64,000 bases of DNA from Corticium candelabrum (taxonomy: Eukaryota; Porifera; Homoscleromorpha; Homosclerophorida; Plakinidae). Position 1 is the stretch's first letter, and each line of letters begins with the position of its first letter. The notes below the pieces were generated by a model. It did not search any database. It was not told the origin of the DNA and saw only the letters and a list, made by a program, of their open reading frames with translations. The position numbers and the translations under genes are program-made. The stretch lies in assembly GCF_963422355.1 (NCBI RefSeq), contig NC_085095.1:305501-369500 (forward strand). Direction: 5' to 3'. Positions 17,330 through 28,628 of the stretch are shown in pieces.

Positions 17330-20003
17330 CAAAAGCTCAATGGAGACCCATATAGGACCACGCCCATTTCTGTTGTGCGACCCAGATTAGAAGCCTAGGA
17401 TTAGAAGCCTAGCTTAATTTTTGCTATAATAGTAATTTAATTAACAAACTATGATTTGTAACCTGTCCAGGTTATAGAGCATTGTGGGGTGTGGTCATCT
17501 TTTGCACGCCTAGAAAACATAGTAAATGAAGACTTAAATTTCTCAAAATCAACGAAATGAAATGATTGTACGTTGTATACTATATCCTATTTTTGTTTCG
17601 GTCAATAATCATCTAGCAACCTAGAAAACAGTTGCTAGCCTTGGAGGCCCATGCACCAATTTTGTTCTTCTTTCTTCTTCTTCTCTACGGATATCTCTTT
17701 TTGAACGTTTGGTATGGCTGTGAAGCTAGAGAAAACGCTTTAGAATTACCCAAGCTCTATTCTTTTAGTGACTAGAGAAACCGAAATCAATGTTTAATTA
17801 AAAATGTGTTTCTTTTAAGCAGCTTTTATCCAACGACCGTCATCAACGCTATTGCACAGTTTGGGCCAATCACAGAGCAGTATTTGCGATTGCTTGTCCA
17901 TGGCAACCAGAGACAATGAACCAAAGTCAGACATCATTAGTGAATCCTTCCAACCACCACATTCCCTACATTTTACATTTTGGGGGTTGGAAGGATTCAC
18001 TAATGATGTCTGGCTTTGGTTCATATTATCTATAGATCTTGTTTCTGTTACTTTTTATACAATCCCTACATCTTTTTTAAAATTCTAGTTTTAATTAATT
18101 GTACGGTGGCTATACTGTGACAAATTGGAATAGAGCTGCTTTCATTCTGAACAAAAGAAGTGCAGCGTTTCTACCAGCAATATCAGGCTGCTAGTCAGAC
18201 AGTTGATCAGTTCAGAGACTAAGTGTGACCTTGACAGGATTAGAGAAATCTTTTTTAGAAAACGAGAGGTTCCTAAGCATGATAAATCAGATCTAAAAAC
18301 TGTGCCACACTTGGTAGAGATGACAAACTCTATATGGAGTGTACATACATGTGTACTGTTTAGAAACAACAAACAAGCAAGAGACACCCTTACAAACAGC
18401 ATTTCAGCAAGTCAAGAATGAGTTGGCTGGGTCATCTTTTTTCACTCTGTATTTTGAGTTTTATATACCCTACTGTTCCTAATGATTTTCAATACTAATT
18501 CTTTTCAAAACTTCAAAGATAATTTAGAATTTTTTATGAATCTTAATTTTTTGAGGTCTTGATGTGCAGTATTAGTCATTTTTGATGTAATTATTTGTTT
18601 ATTTATTCTTTCAAACTGATTTAATTCTCTAACAGTTCTAGTTGGCATCTTGAGCTGCATGCACACTTTCGTCTAGCAGCTGCTTTGGCAATGTTTCATG
18701 CACATGTGCATAAACTAAAATTCCAGACAACTGACAATTTTTGAGACCAAAATATTATTTTTTTCTGTTATCCTATTTTTTCGAAAGCAAAATTTTCAAA
18801 AAGATTTACTTGAAAAACATTAGAAGCAGTATGGTATTGGTAGTCTCGCTCTGATAATGGCACAGCTACAGTCATGGGGTACTTACTGTACACAAAATGT
18901 TGTTCACTAGTAAATTTAGTTTGCTAATATTTGTCATTTTCAGTTTAGTGTACATTGTTGGTTATTAGGGTACAGCAAAAACTAAGACGCGTGGTGAGGT
19001 CAGTGGTGGTGGCCGTAAGCCGTGGCGACAGAAAGGATCTGGACGTGCAAGGCAAGGTAGTATTCGAGCTCCTCATTGGAGAGGTGGAGGTGTTGTTCAT
19101 GGTCCAGTTCCTAAGAGCTACTACTACTCTTTGCCAAAACAAGTGAGAAGATTGGGGCTAAAAGTTGCATTGTCTGTCAAATATGCACAGGTCAGTTGAT
19201 CAGGAGGATTCAGTTAATTAACTAGCCAAGGATTCTTTTAAAGCTGAATTTTGTTTTCATACTTTCTATTTGTACAGGGCGATCTTCATGTCGTTGACAA
19301 GCTACATGTAAATTCACACAAGACTAGGGTACACTTATGGAGTAAATGGTTAATTAAGTTTATAGGGAGTGCTAGCTGGCATTTACTTTGTAGGACATGG
19401 TTTCTCTTCTTGAAGCAAAGAAATGGAAATCTGTATTGTTCATTGACAGGTGTGTATGTTTTAGAAAACCAGCCAGTAGACGATTGAGGATTTGTGTATA
19501 GGCAGACAATGTTTGGTGACATTTGCTTTTTATGATCAGTAGTTAACGTAAGTACTAGTAGAACAAACAGCATAATAGAAGGACTCAACTTGATAATTTT
19601 TGCCAGACAACAATGGTTTTAATGGTATGTGAGACATTTATTTGCTGACAAGTCAAACCAGCTAGCCCTAAGACATGTAGTGGAAACATGCAATCATAAT
19701 TTCTTTTGTAGTGGTTATTTCCAAAAGAACTTTCGATTGGCTGTGTGCAATATTCAGAAAGTTCATATTCTTCCTAGCAGAGGTATGAGTGCGAGTGATA
19801 TGCTAGTGTTGTGAAACTTTGCTGTATCCTCACTGTTCTCAGGTATCAATGTGTATAGCATACTGCTTAGTGAAAAGACTGTCCTGTCAGTGAATGCTGT
19901 TAAGACTATTACAAGAAGGCTGACTGATAATCCAAGTTTATATACATATCAATCTAGTGCAGAGGACAGATCCCAAAGTTTGAGTGAACAGGAATTGAGT
20001 TAA
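16297..20003 (+). CDS. MRPL4: Mitochondrial large-subunit ribosomal protein uL4m
   Basis: A structural protein of the mitochondrial ribosome, lining the exit tunnel region. Seven exons join in phase: 16297-16423, 16519-16715, 18969-19190, 19278-19328, 19394-19449, 19712-19782, 19843-20003, giving 294 residues. The Arg-rich start ([19 protein letters not shown]) suits a mitochondrial presequence. Family landmarks are [58 protein letters not shown] and [15 protein letters not shown]. The start codon is the least certain part. Intron 2 is 2.25 kb and has collected a dispersed repeat with a CA microsatellite and a foldback. The last exon is partly duplicated at 26188. Confidence 0.92.
16744..17400 (+). 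repeat. Dispersed repeat with internal CA run, copy in MRPL4 intron 2
   Basis: From TCCGTAGGCGCCTCGC to TGTGCGACCCAGATTAGAAG this stretch matches the reverse complement of about 36047-36845 in the EndoU-2 intron, with a (CA)n tract at the same internal place (17266-17326). No ORF is conserved, so it is a non-autonomous interspersed repeat of unknown class. Confidence 0.85.
17916..18024. repeat. Foldback repeat
   Basis: Arms 17916-17957 and 17984-18024 are reverse complements (ATGAACCAAAGTCAGACATC against GATGTCTGGCTTTGGTTCAT) around a loop of about 26 bp. No protein is encoded. Probably a miniature element within MRPL4 intron 2. Confidence 0.85.
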
Positions 20004-20245
20004 TTAGAAAAAAATGTAATGACCATAACTAACTGTTTAGTAGACATTTATATTTGCATCAGACTACAGCTTGCTATTCATGAAGCCTGTTTTTCATGAA
20101 GCCTGTTTTTCATAATGAGTGTTCGTTTCTGTCTTTCTTTCTTTCTTTTTTTTTGAGTGGACAATATGACTGACCACAGTTGAGTATAAGTGGCACTACT
20201 ATTAATTAAACTTCAAAGAAGTGGGCCTACTATTTGACTTAATTA

Positions 20246-20268
20246 GATAGATAGATAGATAGATAGAA
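20246..20268. repeat. (GATA)n microsatellite
   Basis: Five to six GATA units. They are absent from the homologous place in the right duplication unit. Confidence 0.85.
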
Positions 20269-20654
20269 ATACCTAGCAAGGAACCCTATTAGCGGCATGT
20301 TATAATCATCCAATTGGCTGTGGTCTTCCTTGGAGCCTGAACTTGAGAAGTGCATGGGCTTGTTCATGATCTATATTATATTAGGGGATCATCAATTGCA
20401 AAGGATGGTGAGCTCTCAAGTTCCTGAGATTTTATTGCATACCGCACTGTTACATGTACAACACCCTACTGTCTCTACATTGTACGTAGTAGCGTACGCC
20501 GCCTAGGGACAATTTCTAGGTGGGAATTTCCTCCGGACCTCCGTCAGATCCGCTCATAGTTACTATTCCAAAGGCGCTTATTGGCAAGTGAAATGGCTAG
20601 AAGGTAATGAAACAGAATACAAAGTTTGCCGTCTATGTAAGACCGGTAAACATA

Positions 20655-21769
20655 ATGTCTTGCGATTTGTCAAGGGGTCACAACCTACCGGACGAAGATC
20701 CTGAATTGTCTCGCCTTTTTACACATCTCTGGCGCTTGGACAGCAACAGGCTTACACCCGGACAAGACTATGAAATCAATCTGCAAGGAGGAACAAAACG
20801 TTTCTGGACTCGTGATCACGCGCGTGAGCCTTTGTTCACTTACGTTACGGACGAGGCATTACGACGACCCACCTATAGGAGCTTCATTGCTCTTCTTGAC
20901 AACTACGAACGCGAGACGACTGTTCCCGAGACGGTGACTCCCGAAGAAGAACGAGAAAATTGGACCTTCATCGATGCCATTATGGAGACTGGACCAATGA
21001 AAGAGGCCCACCGTTTTCTTGCAGGGAAGAAGAAATCCCCCAGCGATGAGCAAGGCTTCAAGAGGCAACTATACGACATTTGGTTTAAGCTCTACAGGAG
21101 AACAAGAGCGTCGGGCTGTCTTGATTCTTCTGGATTTGAGCACGTGTTTGTTGGTGAATGTCGAGGAGGAGAAGGAAGAGGACGAAATGAAGTGATTGGA
21201 TTTCACAACTGGATTCAGTATTATCAACAAGAAAAGCGTGGCACTGTTGACTACAAAGGCTATCTTTTGAACAAAGAGGTGATCTATTATAATGATAACA
21301 TAGAAGACCACAAATTATTAACAATAATAATTAACTAATGGCTTAGAGTGTACAGCACAAATTGTGTAAACATGTAGCCCTGCCTGCATTTGTTAAATAA
21401 TCAATTGATGAGCATGTGCAATTCTAATAATGCAAAAAAATTGACCACGTGACATGCTGGAAAATGGTAATTTACACTTGTTTGGATGCAGTACATGTTA
21501 TTGTAAAGTGTAATATTGATTGTTGACTGTAGCCTGAAGGACCTCACACTCGTCTACTGACCATACAATTCAGTTGGAAGAGGGAAACAAAACCCGAAGG
21601 CAGCACGTTTGTTGGAACAAGTCCCGAATTTGAAATGGCAATTTACACAGTCCTGTTCTTGTGTGGCCAAAGTGGAGACAACGTGGTGACTGTGGACAAG
21701 CATCGCTGTAACGTCAAAGTGTATCACCATGGCAGAAATCTTGGAACTGCCTTCCCTATTGAACTGTAG
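20655..21769 (+). CDS. EndoU-domain endoribonuclease, copy 1
   Basis: Predicted uridylate-preferring, metal-dependent endoribonuclease of the XendoU/ENDOU family. Two exons, 20655-21278 and 21533-21769, give 286 residues, essentially one EndoU domain. Landmarks are REPLFTYV, PTYRSFIALLDNYERE, FKRQLYDIWFKLYRR, and the catalytic histidines in SSGFEHVFVGE and GFHNWIQYYQQEK. The catalytic lysine is expected in VDYKGY. The second exon has LLTIQFSWK and GTSPEFEMAIYTV, and ends GTAFPIEL. An upstream in-frame ATG at 20607 would add 16 residues; 20655 (MSCDLSRGHNLPDEDPE) is chosen because the conserved domain begins there. No signal peptide is visible with either start. A near-identical paralogue lies at 34389. 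Confidence 0.9.
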
Positions 21770-21906
21770 TGGTATTGGTAGACACTATTGCAAGAAATGC
21801 GATATCAAACTGTGTGTCAAAATTGTAGCCTCGTGTACCAGACTTGCGCCTGTGCATCCGGGCTTTCACGTTTGTGGTTTGATTGATATCCGGGCAGAGT
21901 TCTCTA

Positions 21907-24900
21907 GCCTCGCCCCAGATGCAGTGTGGATTGCAGCCCCGGATGCGCCGCCATCACCACGACGTCTGGTATGGTACCGCCCCTTGCGGTCAACTGTCCC
22001 TAGGGACATGATTAGTGTCAGTTACAAGTGTTCTTTGTCGGCGTAGTAGTAGAAGCATTGCAGTAGAAGCATAAGACGCATTGCAGCTTCAACTGAGAAC
22101 CTGTGTACGCGTTCAAAGGCGTATGATGCACTGCAAGTGCCATTTCCCCGCTACGCTCTCTAACGTAGCTGCAATCTCTTACTAACGCTTGACAGCGGCC
22201 TAAAATCGCAATATTGACAAGTACAAAGGCTAGAACAACGTCAAAGTCCAATCGAAAGCTCAGTTCCTAGCTAATAAGATAATACGGGGTAACTCCGATC
22301 ACGGGGTAACTCCGATCACGTGACAGTAAACCGCTCAGCGTTGTTGATGAGAAAACCGTACGCCTTTCCCATTACAGCACGTAAGTAGACGACCCTTCGT
22401 GGTTTTAGCAGGCAGTGACATAACCACTAAGTCCTTGCCGTTGTGTCTCAAACGGCTTGTTTGTTGTGAGAACGACCTAGGTAGCGGAACTTGCGGTCCA
22501 AAAACTTTCTTGTTAGAGACAATCCAAAAGACTAAATGCTATTTTGTGCAACCCACTCTACCACTAAATACGTTGATGCAGACAAAACGCACCGTTGCCC
22601 TTCCTTTAGAGTCCAAAATTCGATCACATTGTCACAGTCGTAGACTTACTTCGCTTGCGTTCTGATCTGCTTTATTCGTTTACTTTGCAATAATGGTACG
22701 ACATTATCAACCTAAAGGAATTAAGAACAAGTTCTCTGACGAAGCCCTGAGAAAGGCACTCCCTACTCAACCCTTCGCGATCATCACAAGGGAGTCAGTA
22801 AAACGCGATACGGTGGACGGCCAACAGTCTTGACTTACCAGGAAGAGAGAGAAATAGTGCAATGTTGCATTGTGCTGCAAGAGATGGGGTTTCCCCTTGA
22901 TAGATCAAGTCTCAGCAACGTCATCTCAGATTACCTTAGAGCAAATGCTAGAGAAAATCCTTTTCCTGATGATTTACCTGGTCCTGACTGGTTTGTTGGC
23001 TTCTTTAAGCGATGGAAGAGTGCACTGAGTCAAAGGAAACCACAACATCTGTCAAAGAAACGTGCTAAGGCATTGACCAAAGAGAGAATTGAGGGTTGGA
23101 TGGAATTTGTTGAGAAGATCTACAGGAAGGCTGGGTTGTTTAAACTGAGTAAGAAAGAGCTGTCCAAAAGAATTTGGAACTGCGATGAAACCGCTTTTGC
23201 TACAGCCTCCTCATCTAGAATGGTCCTAGCTAGGAGAGGAACTAAGTCTGTATATGAGACCATGGCAGGGAGTGGACGTGAATACATTACTGTCCATTGG
23301 GGTGGAAATGCCAATGGAGACAAAATCCCTCCCTATATTCTATATAAAGCTCAGCACTTGTATCATACCTGGACCCTTAGTGGCCCTACTGAAGCAATGT
23401 ATGGAGTATCAGCCAGCGGGTGGATGGAAAAACAAAACTTTTACAGCTGGTTTGTAAAAGGCTTCATACCAGTGCTCAAGAAGATGAAACTGATTGCAGA
23501 AAATGAAGAGCCATCTACTACACTGACGACAACAGAACCAAGTCTTGTCAGTGACCGTAGTGATGACTCAGACTTCACAGATGATACTAGCCCCAGCGTG
23601 ATCTTGTTTTTCGATGGACACTATTCACACATCAACTTGGATGTCATCAATGTGGCAAGAAAATACAACATCATTCTCGTAACCCTGCCTCCAAATACCA
23701 CGCACGCATTACAACCTCTGGATGTAGGCGTGTTTGCTCCCATGAAGAAAAATTGGCAGAAAATTCTGACCGACTATAAACGAAGAACAAGGGGACAAGG
23801 TGTCTGTAAAACAATTTTTCCCAAATTACTAAAACAGCTGACAGACACATCCATGAAACCACACCAATTTCAAGGTGCATTTCGAGGAGCTGGTTTATAT
23901 CCAAAGCCATCAGCTGCAGCCATTCCTCAAGCAAAAATTAGTCCAGCAGATGCCGTTACTACACGAACACCATGCAAGAGCCCTCGTTCTCCGACAGCAG
24001 CTACCACTCCTGCAATCAAACTTCAGCTTAGACACCACTTCTCCAAGTTGTTCCAGAAAACAAGAACGCCTATTCCACCACCACGGCCAAAGCCATCTGC
24101 TCGTGTAGACTTGGCATACTATGGAGAAGTCATAACAAGTCATGAGGCGTACTCTAGAATAAAAGCACAAGATGAAAGAAAACAGCAAAGACTGGCAAAA
24201 GCAAAAAAAAGGAAAGCAACCTGCACGCCAAGGCAAACGAAAAACTGCAGTAACAGAAGAAAGAGATGAAAACAAGTGCCAGGGATGCGGAGGATTGTTC
24301 GACAACGACAGCAATGAGAGGCAAGAAGATTGGGTGGGTTGTGAACACTGTTGGCGGTGGTATCACTACGATTGTGCTGGGCTTTCAGAGCTTCCAGAAG
24401 ACGAGGACCCTTGGACATGCTCCAAATGCAGCTAAATGTACATATATCAGAATCAATCAGAGTAAGGCTAGCGCGAGTAGATGCACTGTACGTAGCACGT
24501 CCACACGTTACCCTGCACATAGCTACTAGCTCAGTTTCTGATTAAGAGTGTTCAGTATAACTATTAAATCATAATCATGTAACCAACGTGTACCTTGCAG
24601 CAGCAGAAATGACGCGCAGAGGAGTGATCGGAGTTGCCCCGCCCTTGGGTATTCAGAGATATGCATGCGAGTAACTTCCCGAGTCTACTGTATAGTAACT
24701 AGCAGCCGTAAGTCCATTGCAACGCAAGAAAACAATAAGTAGAAGTTGCTCTTCACGATAACAGTGTTTCACATCCAGAGCCTAGTTCTTCGTGGATACA
24801 GCCGGGAAACTGTCAAAGTGTGGTCGGAGTTACCCCGGATTACCTTAACATTGGTATGACATGTGCTGTGGAATTTGATTTACATTCTTACTCCCGCCCA

Positions 24901-24979
24901 GTAAGGCGGTACCATACCAGACGTAGTGATGATGGCGGCGCATCCGGGGCTGCAATCCACACTGCGTCTGGGGCGAGGC
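21907..24979. mobile_element. TA-flanked DNA transposon, pogo/Jerky type, nested structure
   Basis: Outer inverted ends of about 75 bp (GCCTCGCCCCAGATGCAG at the left, its reverse complement ending at 24979) are flanked by TA on both sides. The right duplication unit shows the site without the insertion. Inside, a second terminal motif CGGGGTAACTCCGATCAC occurs twice at 22285-22319, and inverted at 24624-24641 and about 24819-24837. So either one transposon sits inside another or the ends are complex. The interior encodes a CENP-B-like transposase and a PHD finger. Confidence 0.85.
22693..24435 (+). pseudogene. Pogo/Jerky-type transposase with C-terminal PHD finger, frame broken
   Basis: The main frame (22830-24269, 479 codons) is a DDE_1 / CENP-B-like transposase. 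The three catalytic acidic residues lie in IWNCDETAF, VILFFDGHYSHI and LQPLDVGVF; the third is Asp, as in pogo. Upstream, 22693 starts MVRHYQPKGIKNKF, the beginning of a pipsqueak-type helix-turn-helix, but in another frame; the shift lies before GGRPTVLTYQEE at about 22815. The main frame ends in a Lys-rich tail. A run of eight A at about 24203 lies where the overlapping frame (24172-24435) takes over; that frame encodes a complete C4HC3 PHD finger (CQGCG, CEHCWRWYHYDC, CSKC). The PHD finger may read methylated histones and guide insertion. At least two frame breaks suggest the copy is dead. Confidence 0.88.
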
Positions 24980-24994
24980 TACTGTTTGCCATAG

Positions 24995-25375
24995 ATGGTT
25001 GGTCTCATCAAGAAAAAGTTATTGAAGGAGCTAGCAAAGTAATACTAAGGGAGATGTTGTAATAGATTAAATTAGTGATGTCTAAGAGCTTACGTGACCA
25101 ATTTTTTTTCGATCTTCTCCTAGCTTCCGCTTTGTTCGTGCGCCGTCGCTGTAGATGATGTCTGTTGTGTAGATTCACGAAGAGTTTGAAACCAGAGCAA
25201 ATTGAACTTCACACGTTGAGAGGTGAAGGCGAACTGCGCGACTTGAAGTTGGACGAGCGCTTTCTGACTTCCTTTTCTTGAGTTGCCATTATGGCTCCGT
25301 CTGACGGAATGTACGTGTAACAAAGTGAAGTTGAAGGTTCATTGGGCACATCTTGGGAGCAAGCCAATTCACGTG
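24995..25375 (+). pseudogene. Truncated duplicate of BLTP3 exons 1-2
   Basis: Exon 1 copy 24995-25038 (MVGLIKKKLLKELAK) and exon 2 copy 25173-25375 (FTKSLKPEQIELHTLRGEGE) match 37284-37327 and 37466-37667. In exon 2 an extra base relative to the intact copy (CCTTTTCTTGAG against CCTTGCTTGAG) shifts the frame into a TGA. No later exons follow, because homology ends at 25442. The pogo-like element sits about 15 bp upstream of the copied start codon. It is a broken gene end left by the segmental duplication. Confidence 0.9.
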
Positions 25376-25442
25376 GTGAGAGGATGGTGTCATGAGCTAG
25401 ACAATTGAGATGGTGGCTGGTCACCAAAGTGCTTGTAATGGT

Positions 25443-26187
25443 GTACTAGTAAATGAAGCTGTGTTAGCACCGTCGCTTCAGAGCTACGAGCGCGCGCGCG
25501 CGCGCGCGCGCGTGTGTGTGTGTGTGTCTGTCCATGTGTGTATTTATTGTAAATATCAATGTAAATTTATTAATTTTTGTCTATTTATTGTCATTATCAT
25601 TAATTAATCATTAGCTTAATTGTTGCTAAGAACGGTAATTCTTTGAAAACACATGGGTTTATCAATGTGATAACTAACTAAATACCATCAATGTCCCACA
25701 CTACTTTGAATTCAGCACATGCATGCACATGCGTGACAGCTGCGCAATTCTTGCATGGAGCGGGCTTGTTATCCACGTTATTTCTCAATTCTGCATGTAT
25801 AGCACTCTTGTATCCCTGGAAGTTAATAAATTAAAACATATTGCTCTCTTGAAGATCCGCGGATGACATGTTGGTGGTGTGCATGCAACGGTGCGGTCTC
25901 CTGGGCCCCTTGGCTTCTTGAAGAACGATGAATTCGTTTGTTTTGTGATTCTTCTGTAAAAAAAGTAACAAACGCGTACAACTAGTACCTGAACGTTACT
26001 TTGCGCTTCTCAGTCTGATGACAGTTTGCCCGTAAAATGGATGTTTACCACATCTTGGCTTTTCTGTCATAGTGCGCAGGATTGTTAGGTCACCTATTGT
26101 TGGTGTCCCAAAGGACTGCTGATTGGCTCAACAAATTCCTGAGAGATTCACGCTGACGAGCTGGCGTTTCACCTATTTACATTTTAT
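25443..26187. other. Filler at the duplication junction
   Basis: These 745 bp lie between the end of the left unit and the start of the right unit and match neither. They hold a (CG)n(TG)n run at about 25490-25526 and no recognisable gene. They may be a later insertion or sequence added at the join. Confidence 0.6.
25490..25526. repeat. (CG)n(TG)n microsatellite
   Basis: An alternating purine-pyrimidine run, CG units turning into TG units. Such runs can form Z-DNA. Confidence 0.95.
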
Positions 26188-26325
26188 CTTAGTGAGAAGA
26201 CTGCCCTGTCAGTGAATGCTGTTAGGACTATTACAAGAAGGCTGACTGATAATCCAAGGTTATCTAGATATCAATCTAGTGCAGAGGACAGATCACAAAG
26301 TTTGAGTGAACAGGAATTAAGTTAA
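26188..26325 (+). pseudogene. Truncated MRPL4 last exon
   Basis: This matches MRPL4 exon 7 from about 19864 to its stop at 20003, with a few substitutions, and the match continues through the 3' flank to about 26720. The first part of exon 7 and exons 1-6 are absent, so it is the left edge of the right-hand duplication unit and not a working gene. Confidence 0.92.
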
Positions 26326-26724
26326 TTAGAAAAAATGTAATGACCATAACTAACTGTTTAGTAGACATTTATGTTTGCATCTGACTACAGCTTGCTATTC
26401 ATGAAGCCTCTTTTTCATAATGAGCGTTCGTTTCTGTCTTTCTTTCTTTCTTTTTTTTTGAGTGGACAATATGACTGACCACAGTTGAGTATAAGTGGCT
26501 CTAATATTAATTAATTTCGCTCGGAAGGATGACGCGGCGGAAGGGGTCTGGTTACTCGAAACTAGGGCATGTTATCATCAGCTGTGGTCTTCCTTGGAGC
26601 CTGAACTTGAGAAGTGGATGGGCTTGTTCATGATCTGTATTATATTAGGGGATCATGAATTGCAAAGGATGATGAACTCTCAAGTTCCTGAGATTGTACT
26701 GTCTACCGTACTGTTTACTGTACT

Positions 26725-26748
26725 CAGAGCCGTATATACGGCTCTGAC
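26725..26748. repeat. Perfect short palindrome
   Basis: CAGAGCCGTATATACGGCTCTG is self-complementary and lies immediately left of the TA-flanked element. It may be a hairpin-forming insertion hotspot, or chance. Confidence 0.7.
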
Positions 26749-26752
26749 TCTA

Positions 26753-27922
26753 CTACAGTATTTCCCGCCCAATTATCCGGTTGGGGCAACCAATTATCCG
26801 ACTCAGTCAATCAATTATCCGGTTGGGGCAACCAATTATCCGCTTCAGACAACCAATTACCCGGTTGGGGCAACCAATTATCCGACTCAGCCAATCAATT
26901 ATCCGATTGGGGCAACCAATTATCCGACTCATGGTTTTAATTAGGAGCAGTGTAGATATATGGAACAGCTGGTTACAGGAATAAAGCGCGTACTGACGGA
27001 TGTTGTTGCCGTACTGCTGCACCAGTAAACAGGGTAATTCTTGTTTTCGCTATTAATTAATCGCGGAGGAAAAATCATCAGTAATTGTCTGATAATTAAT
27101 TATCGCCCACCAGCGCGAATGACCACACAGAGACATGGCGCAGTTGCAGTCGTTGCAGCGAGGGTCAGACTCTTGTCACAGCAAGATGGTAACTTCTGCT
27201 AGATTTGTGTCCTGACGCACTAGAGGACTTAGCGGGTGCTCTAGGCGTTAACGCGCTTTCTAGCTAACATGTACTCACCGTAAAGCTGAACATGCAAGCA
27301 AAATTAGAGAGAATATGTACTGTAGAACTCGGCAGAATTAACAACCACGCTACTCAAACACACGTTGATAAAGTACATGTTACGTCTACAGTCTACGTAG
27401 CTCTAAACTCTCCAGGTCGATCGCTAGGCGATTGTGAATTTGTTTCACTCAGAATTGGACGAGGGCGCGAAGCTGAGAGTGTCGGTGGTGCAGTGGTCTT
27501 TTCTCTCGAGTCAACGAGACTGATGCGAAAAGAAAGACAGCAGAGCTGTTCGGTTACGGCGCGCTGCAGCTGGATCCTCACATTCACATGTGTAGTAGCT
27601 TAATTGTCATAGCGTTTCCCACGATGCTATCAATCTGCATCAGAGAGAGTTTTGAATGAGACCCAAAACACTGAACAACTAACCAGCGATGCAAGGTGAG
27701 AGTTTCATTCGCGAAGTGTACAGCTTGCCAGAGCAACATCGGATAATTGGTTGCCCCAATCGGATAATTGATTGGCTGAGTCGGATAATTGGTTGCCCCA
27801 ACCGGATATTCATCATAATTGGTTGTCTGAAGCGGATAATTGCTTGCCCCAACCGGATAATTGATTGACTGAGTCGGATAATTGCTTGCCCCAACCGGAT
27901 AATTGGGCGGGAAATACTGTAG
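26753..27922. mobile_element. TA-flanked non-autonomous element with 21-bp repeat arrays as arms
   Basis: The ends are CTACAGTATTTCCCGCCC and its reverse complement, flanked by TA on both sides, as in the Tc1/mariner/pogo group. Each arm (26753-26937 and 27738-27922) continues as eight or so 21-bp units of the type CAATTATCCGGTTGGGGCAAC / CAATTATCCGACTCAGTCAAT in opposite orientation. The 800-bp interior (26938-27737) has no recognisable protein. The open frames through the arms are artefacts of the 21-bp period. Confidence 0.85.
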
Positions 27923-28360
27923 TAGGCTCGAGAGTCCAGCCTCCCCTCGCGGCGAATTCGCCACTCAAACAAACTGCCGACTCTATCCTCCAATCAGGAT
28001 GCCGTTCAATGTTTGTGCATCCTCGATAGGGATGCACGTCGCTATTGGCTCTTTGCTAATGTAATTTCGCTCTGACGCAAGTGCCATCCAAGTCTACAAA
28101 CAACAGGTTGACTCTTTCCAGCTCTTCTCGTTGTCTGTCTCTCGTTCTAAGATCGCTAGACTCAAAGTTTACCACAGAGGCCAACCAAAGGTCGACGGCA
28201 ATGTACGCCAATCATAGCTCTACACGTCGCTCTGCGTTGAGTGCAAATACCAGGCTTTGTAGTCTACTCGTTCAATGCATGCAACGTACGACACCCTAAG
28301 CGACTAGAAGTTGTTTTGCATGCGCTACCTATTCCTCCAAGTACGAAAAGGAAGACAAAG
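27923..28360. other. Spacer between two transposons
   Basis: No gene, repeat or duplicated sequence was recognised in these 438 bp. Confidence 0.4.
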
Positions 28361-28628
28361 CAGGCGCGGATCCAGGATTTTTCAAAAGAGGGGGTTGCAG
28401 GTTTGGATAGACCACGCCCACTTCAGTCATTACGCTTGTATTGTCAGAAGTGCAAATAATAGCTTACATAGAGCTTAGCTAACGTAAATGGCAACAACTA
28501 TGGCAACATATCTTTAGCAATGCATGTATCATGCATGCTATAAACACTCTAAATCATCAAAACTGTTTAACAGAATCTAACTGCAGCATCATGCCTATAC
28601 TGCTGCTACATAAACGTTAAGGAAATTA

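Larger units (their letters stand above)
19864..25442. repeat. Segmental duplication, left unit
   Basis: This unit corresponds to 26188-37734. It runs from inside MRPL4 exon 7, through EndoU copy 1, to just past BLTP3 exon 2. Colinear matches are 19864-20455 with 26188-26720, 20500-21905 with 34240-37265 (apart from insertions), and 24982-25442 with 37275-37734. Homology stops abruptly at GTGCTTGTAATGGT in both copies. Confidence 0.9.

Noticed and set aside
26495-26944. Open frame of 149 codons with YPVGATNYP-type repeats
   Set aside because: It is translation of the 21-bp arm repeats of a transposon.
27292-27603. Open frame of 103 codons inside the TA-flanked element
   Set aside because: No domain or sensible composition was recognised, and it lies in the non-conserved interior.
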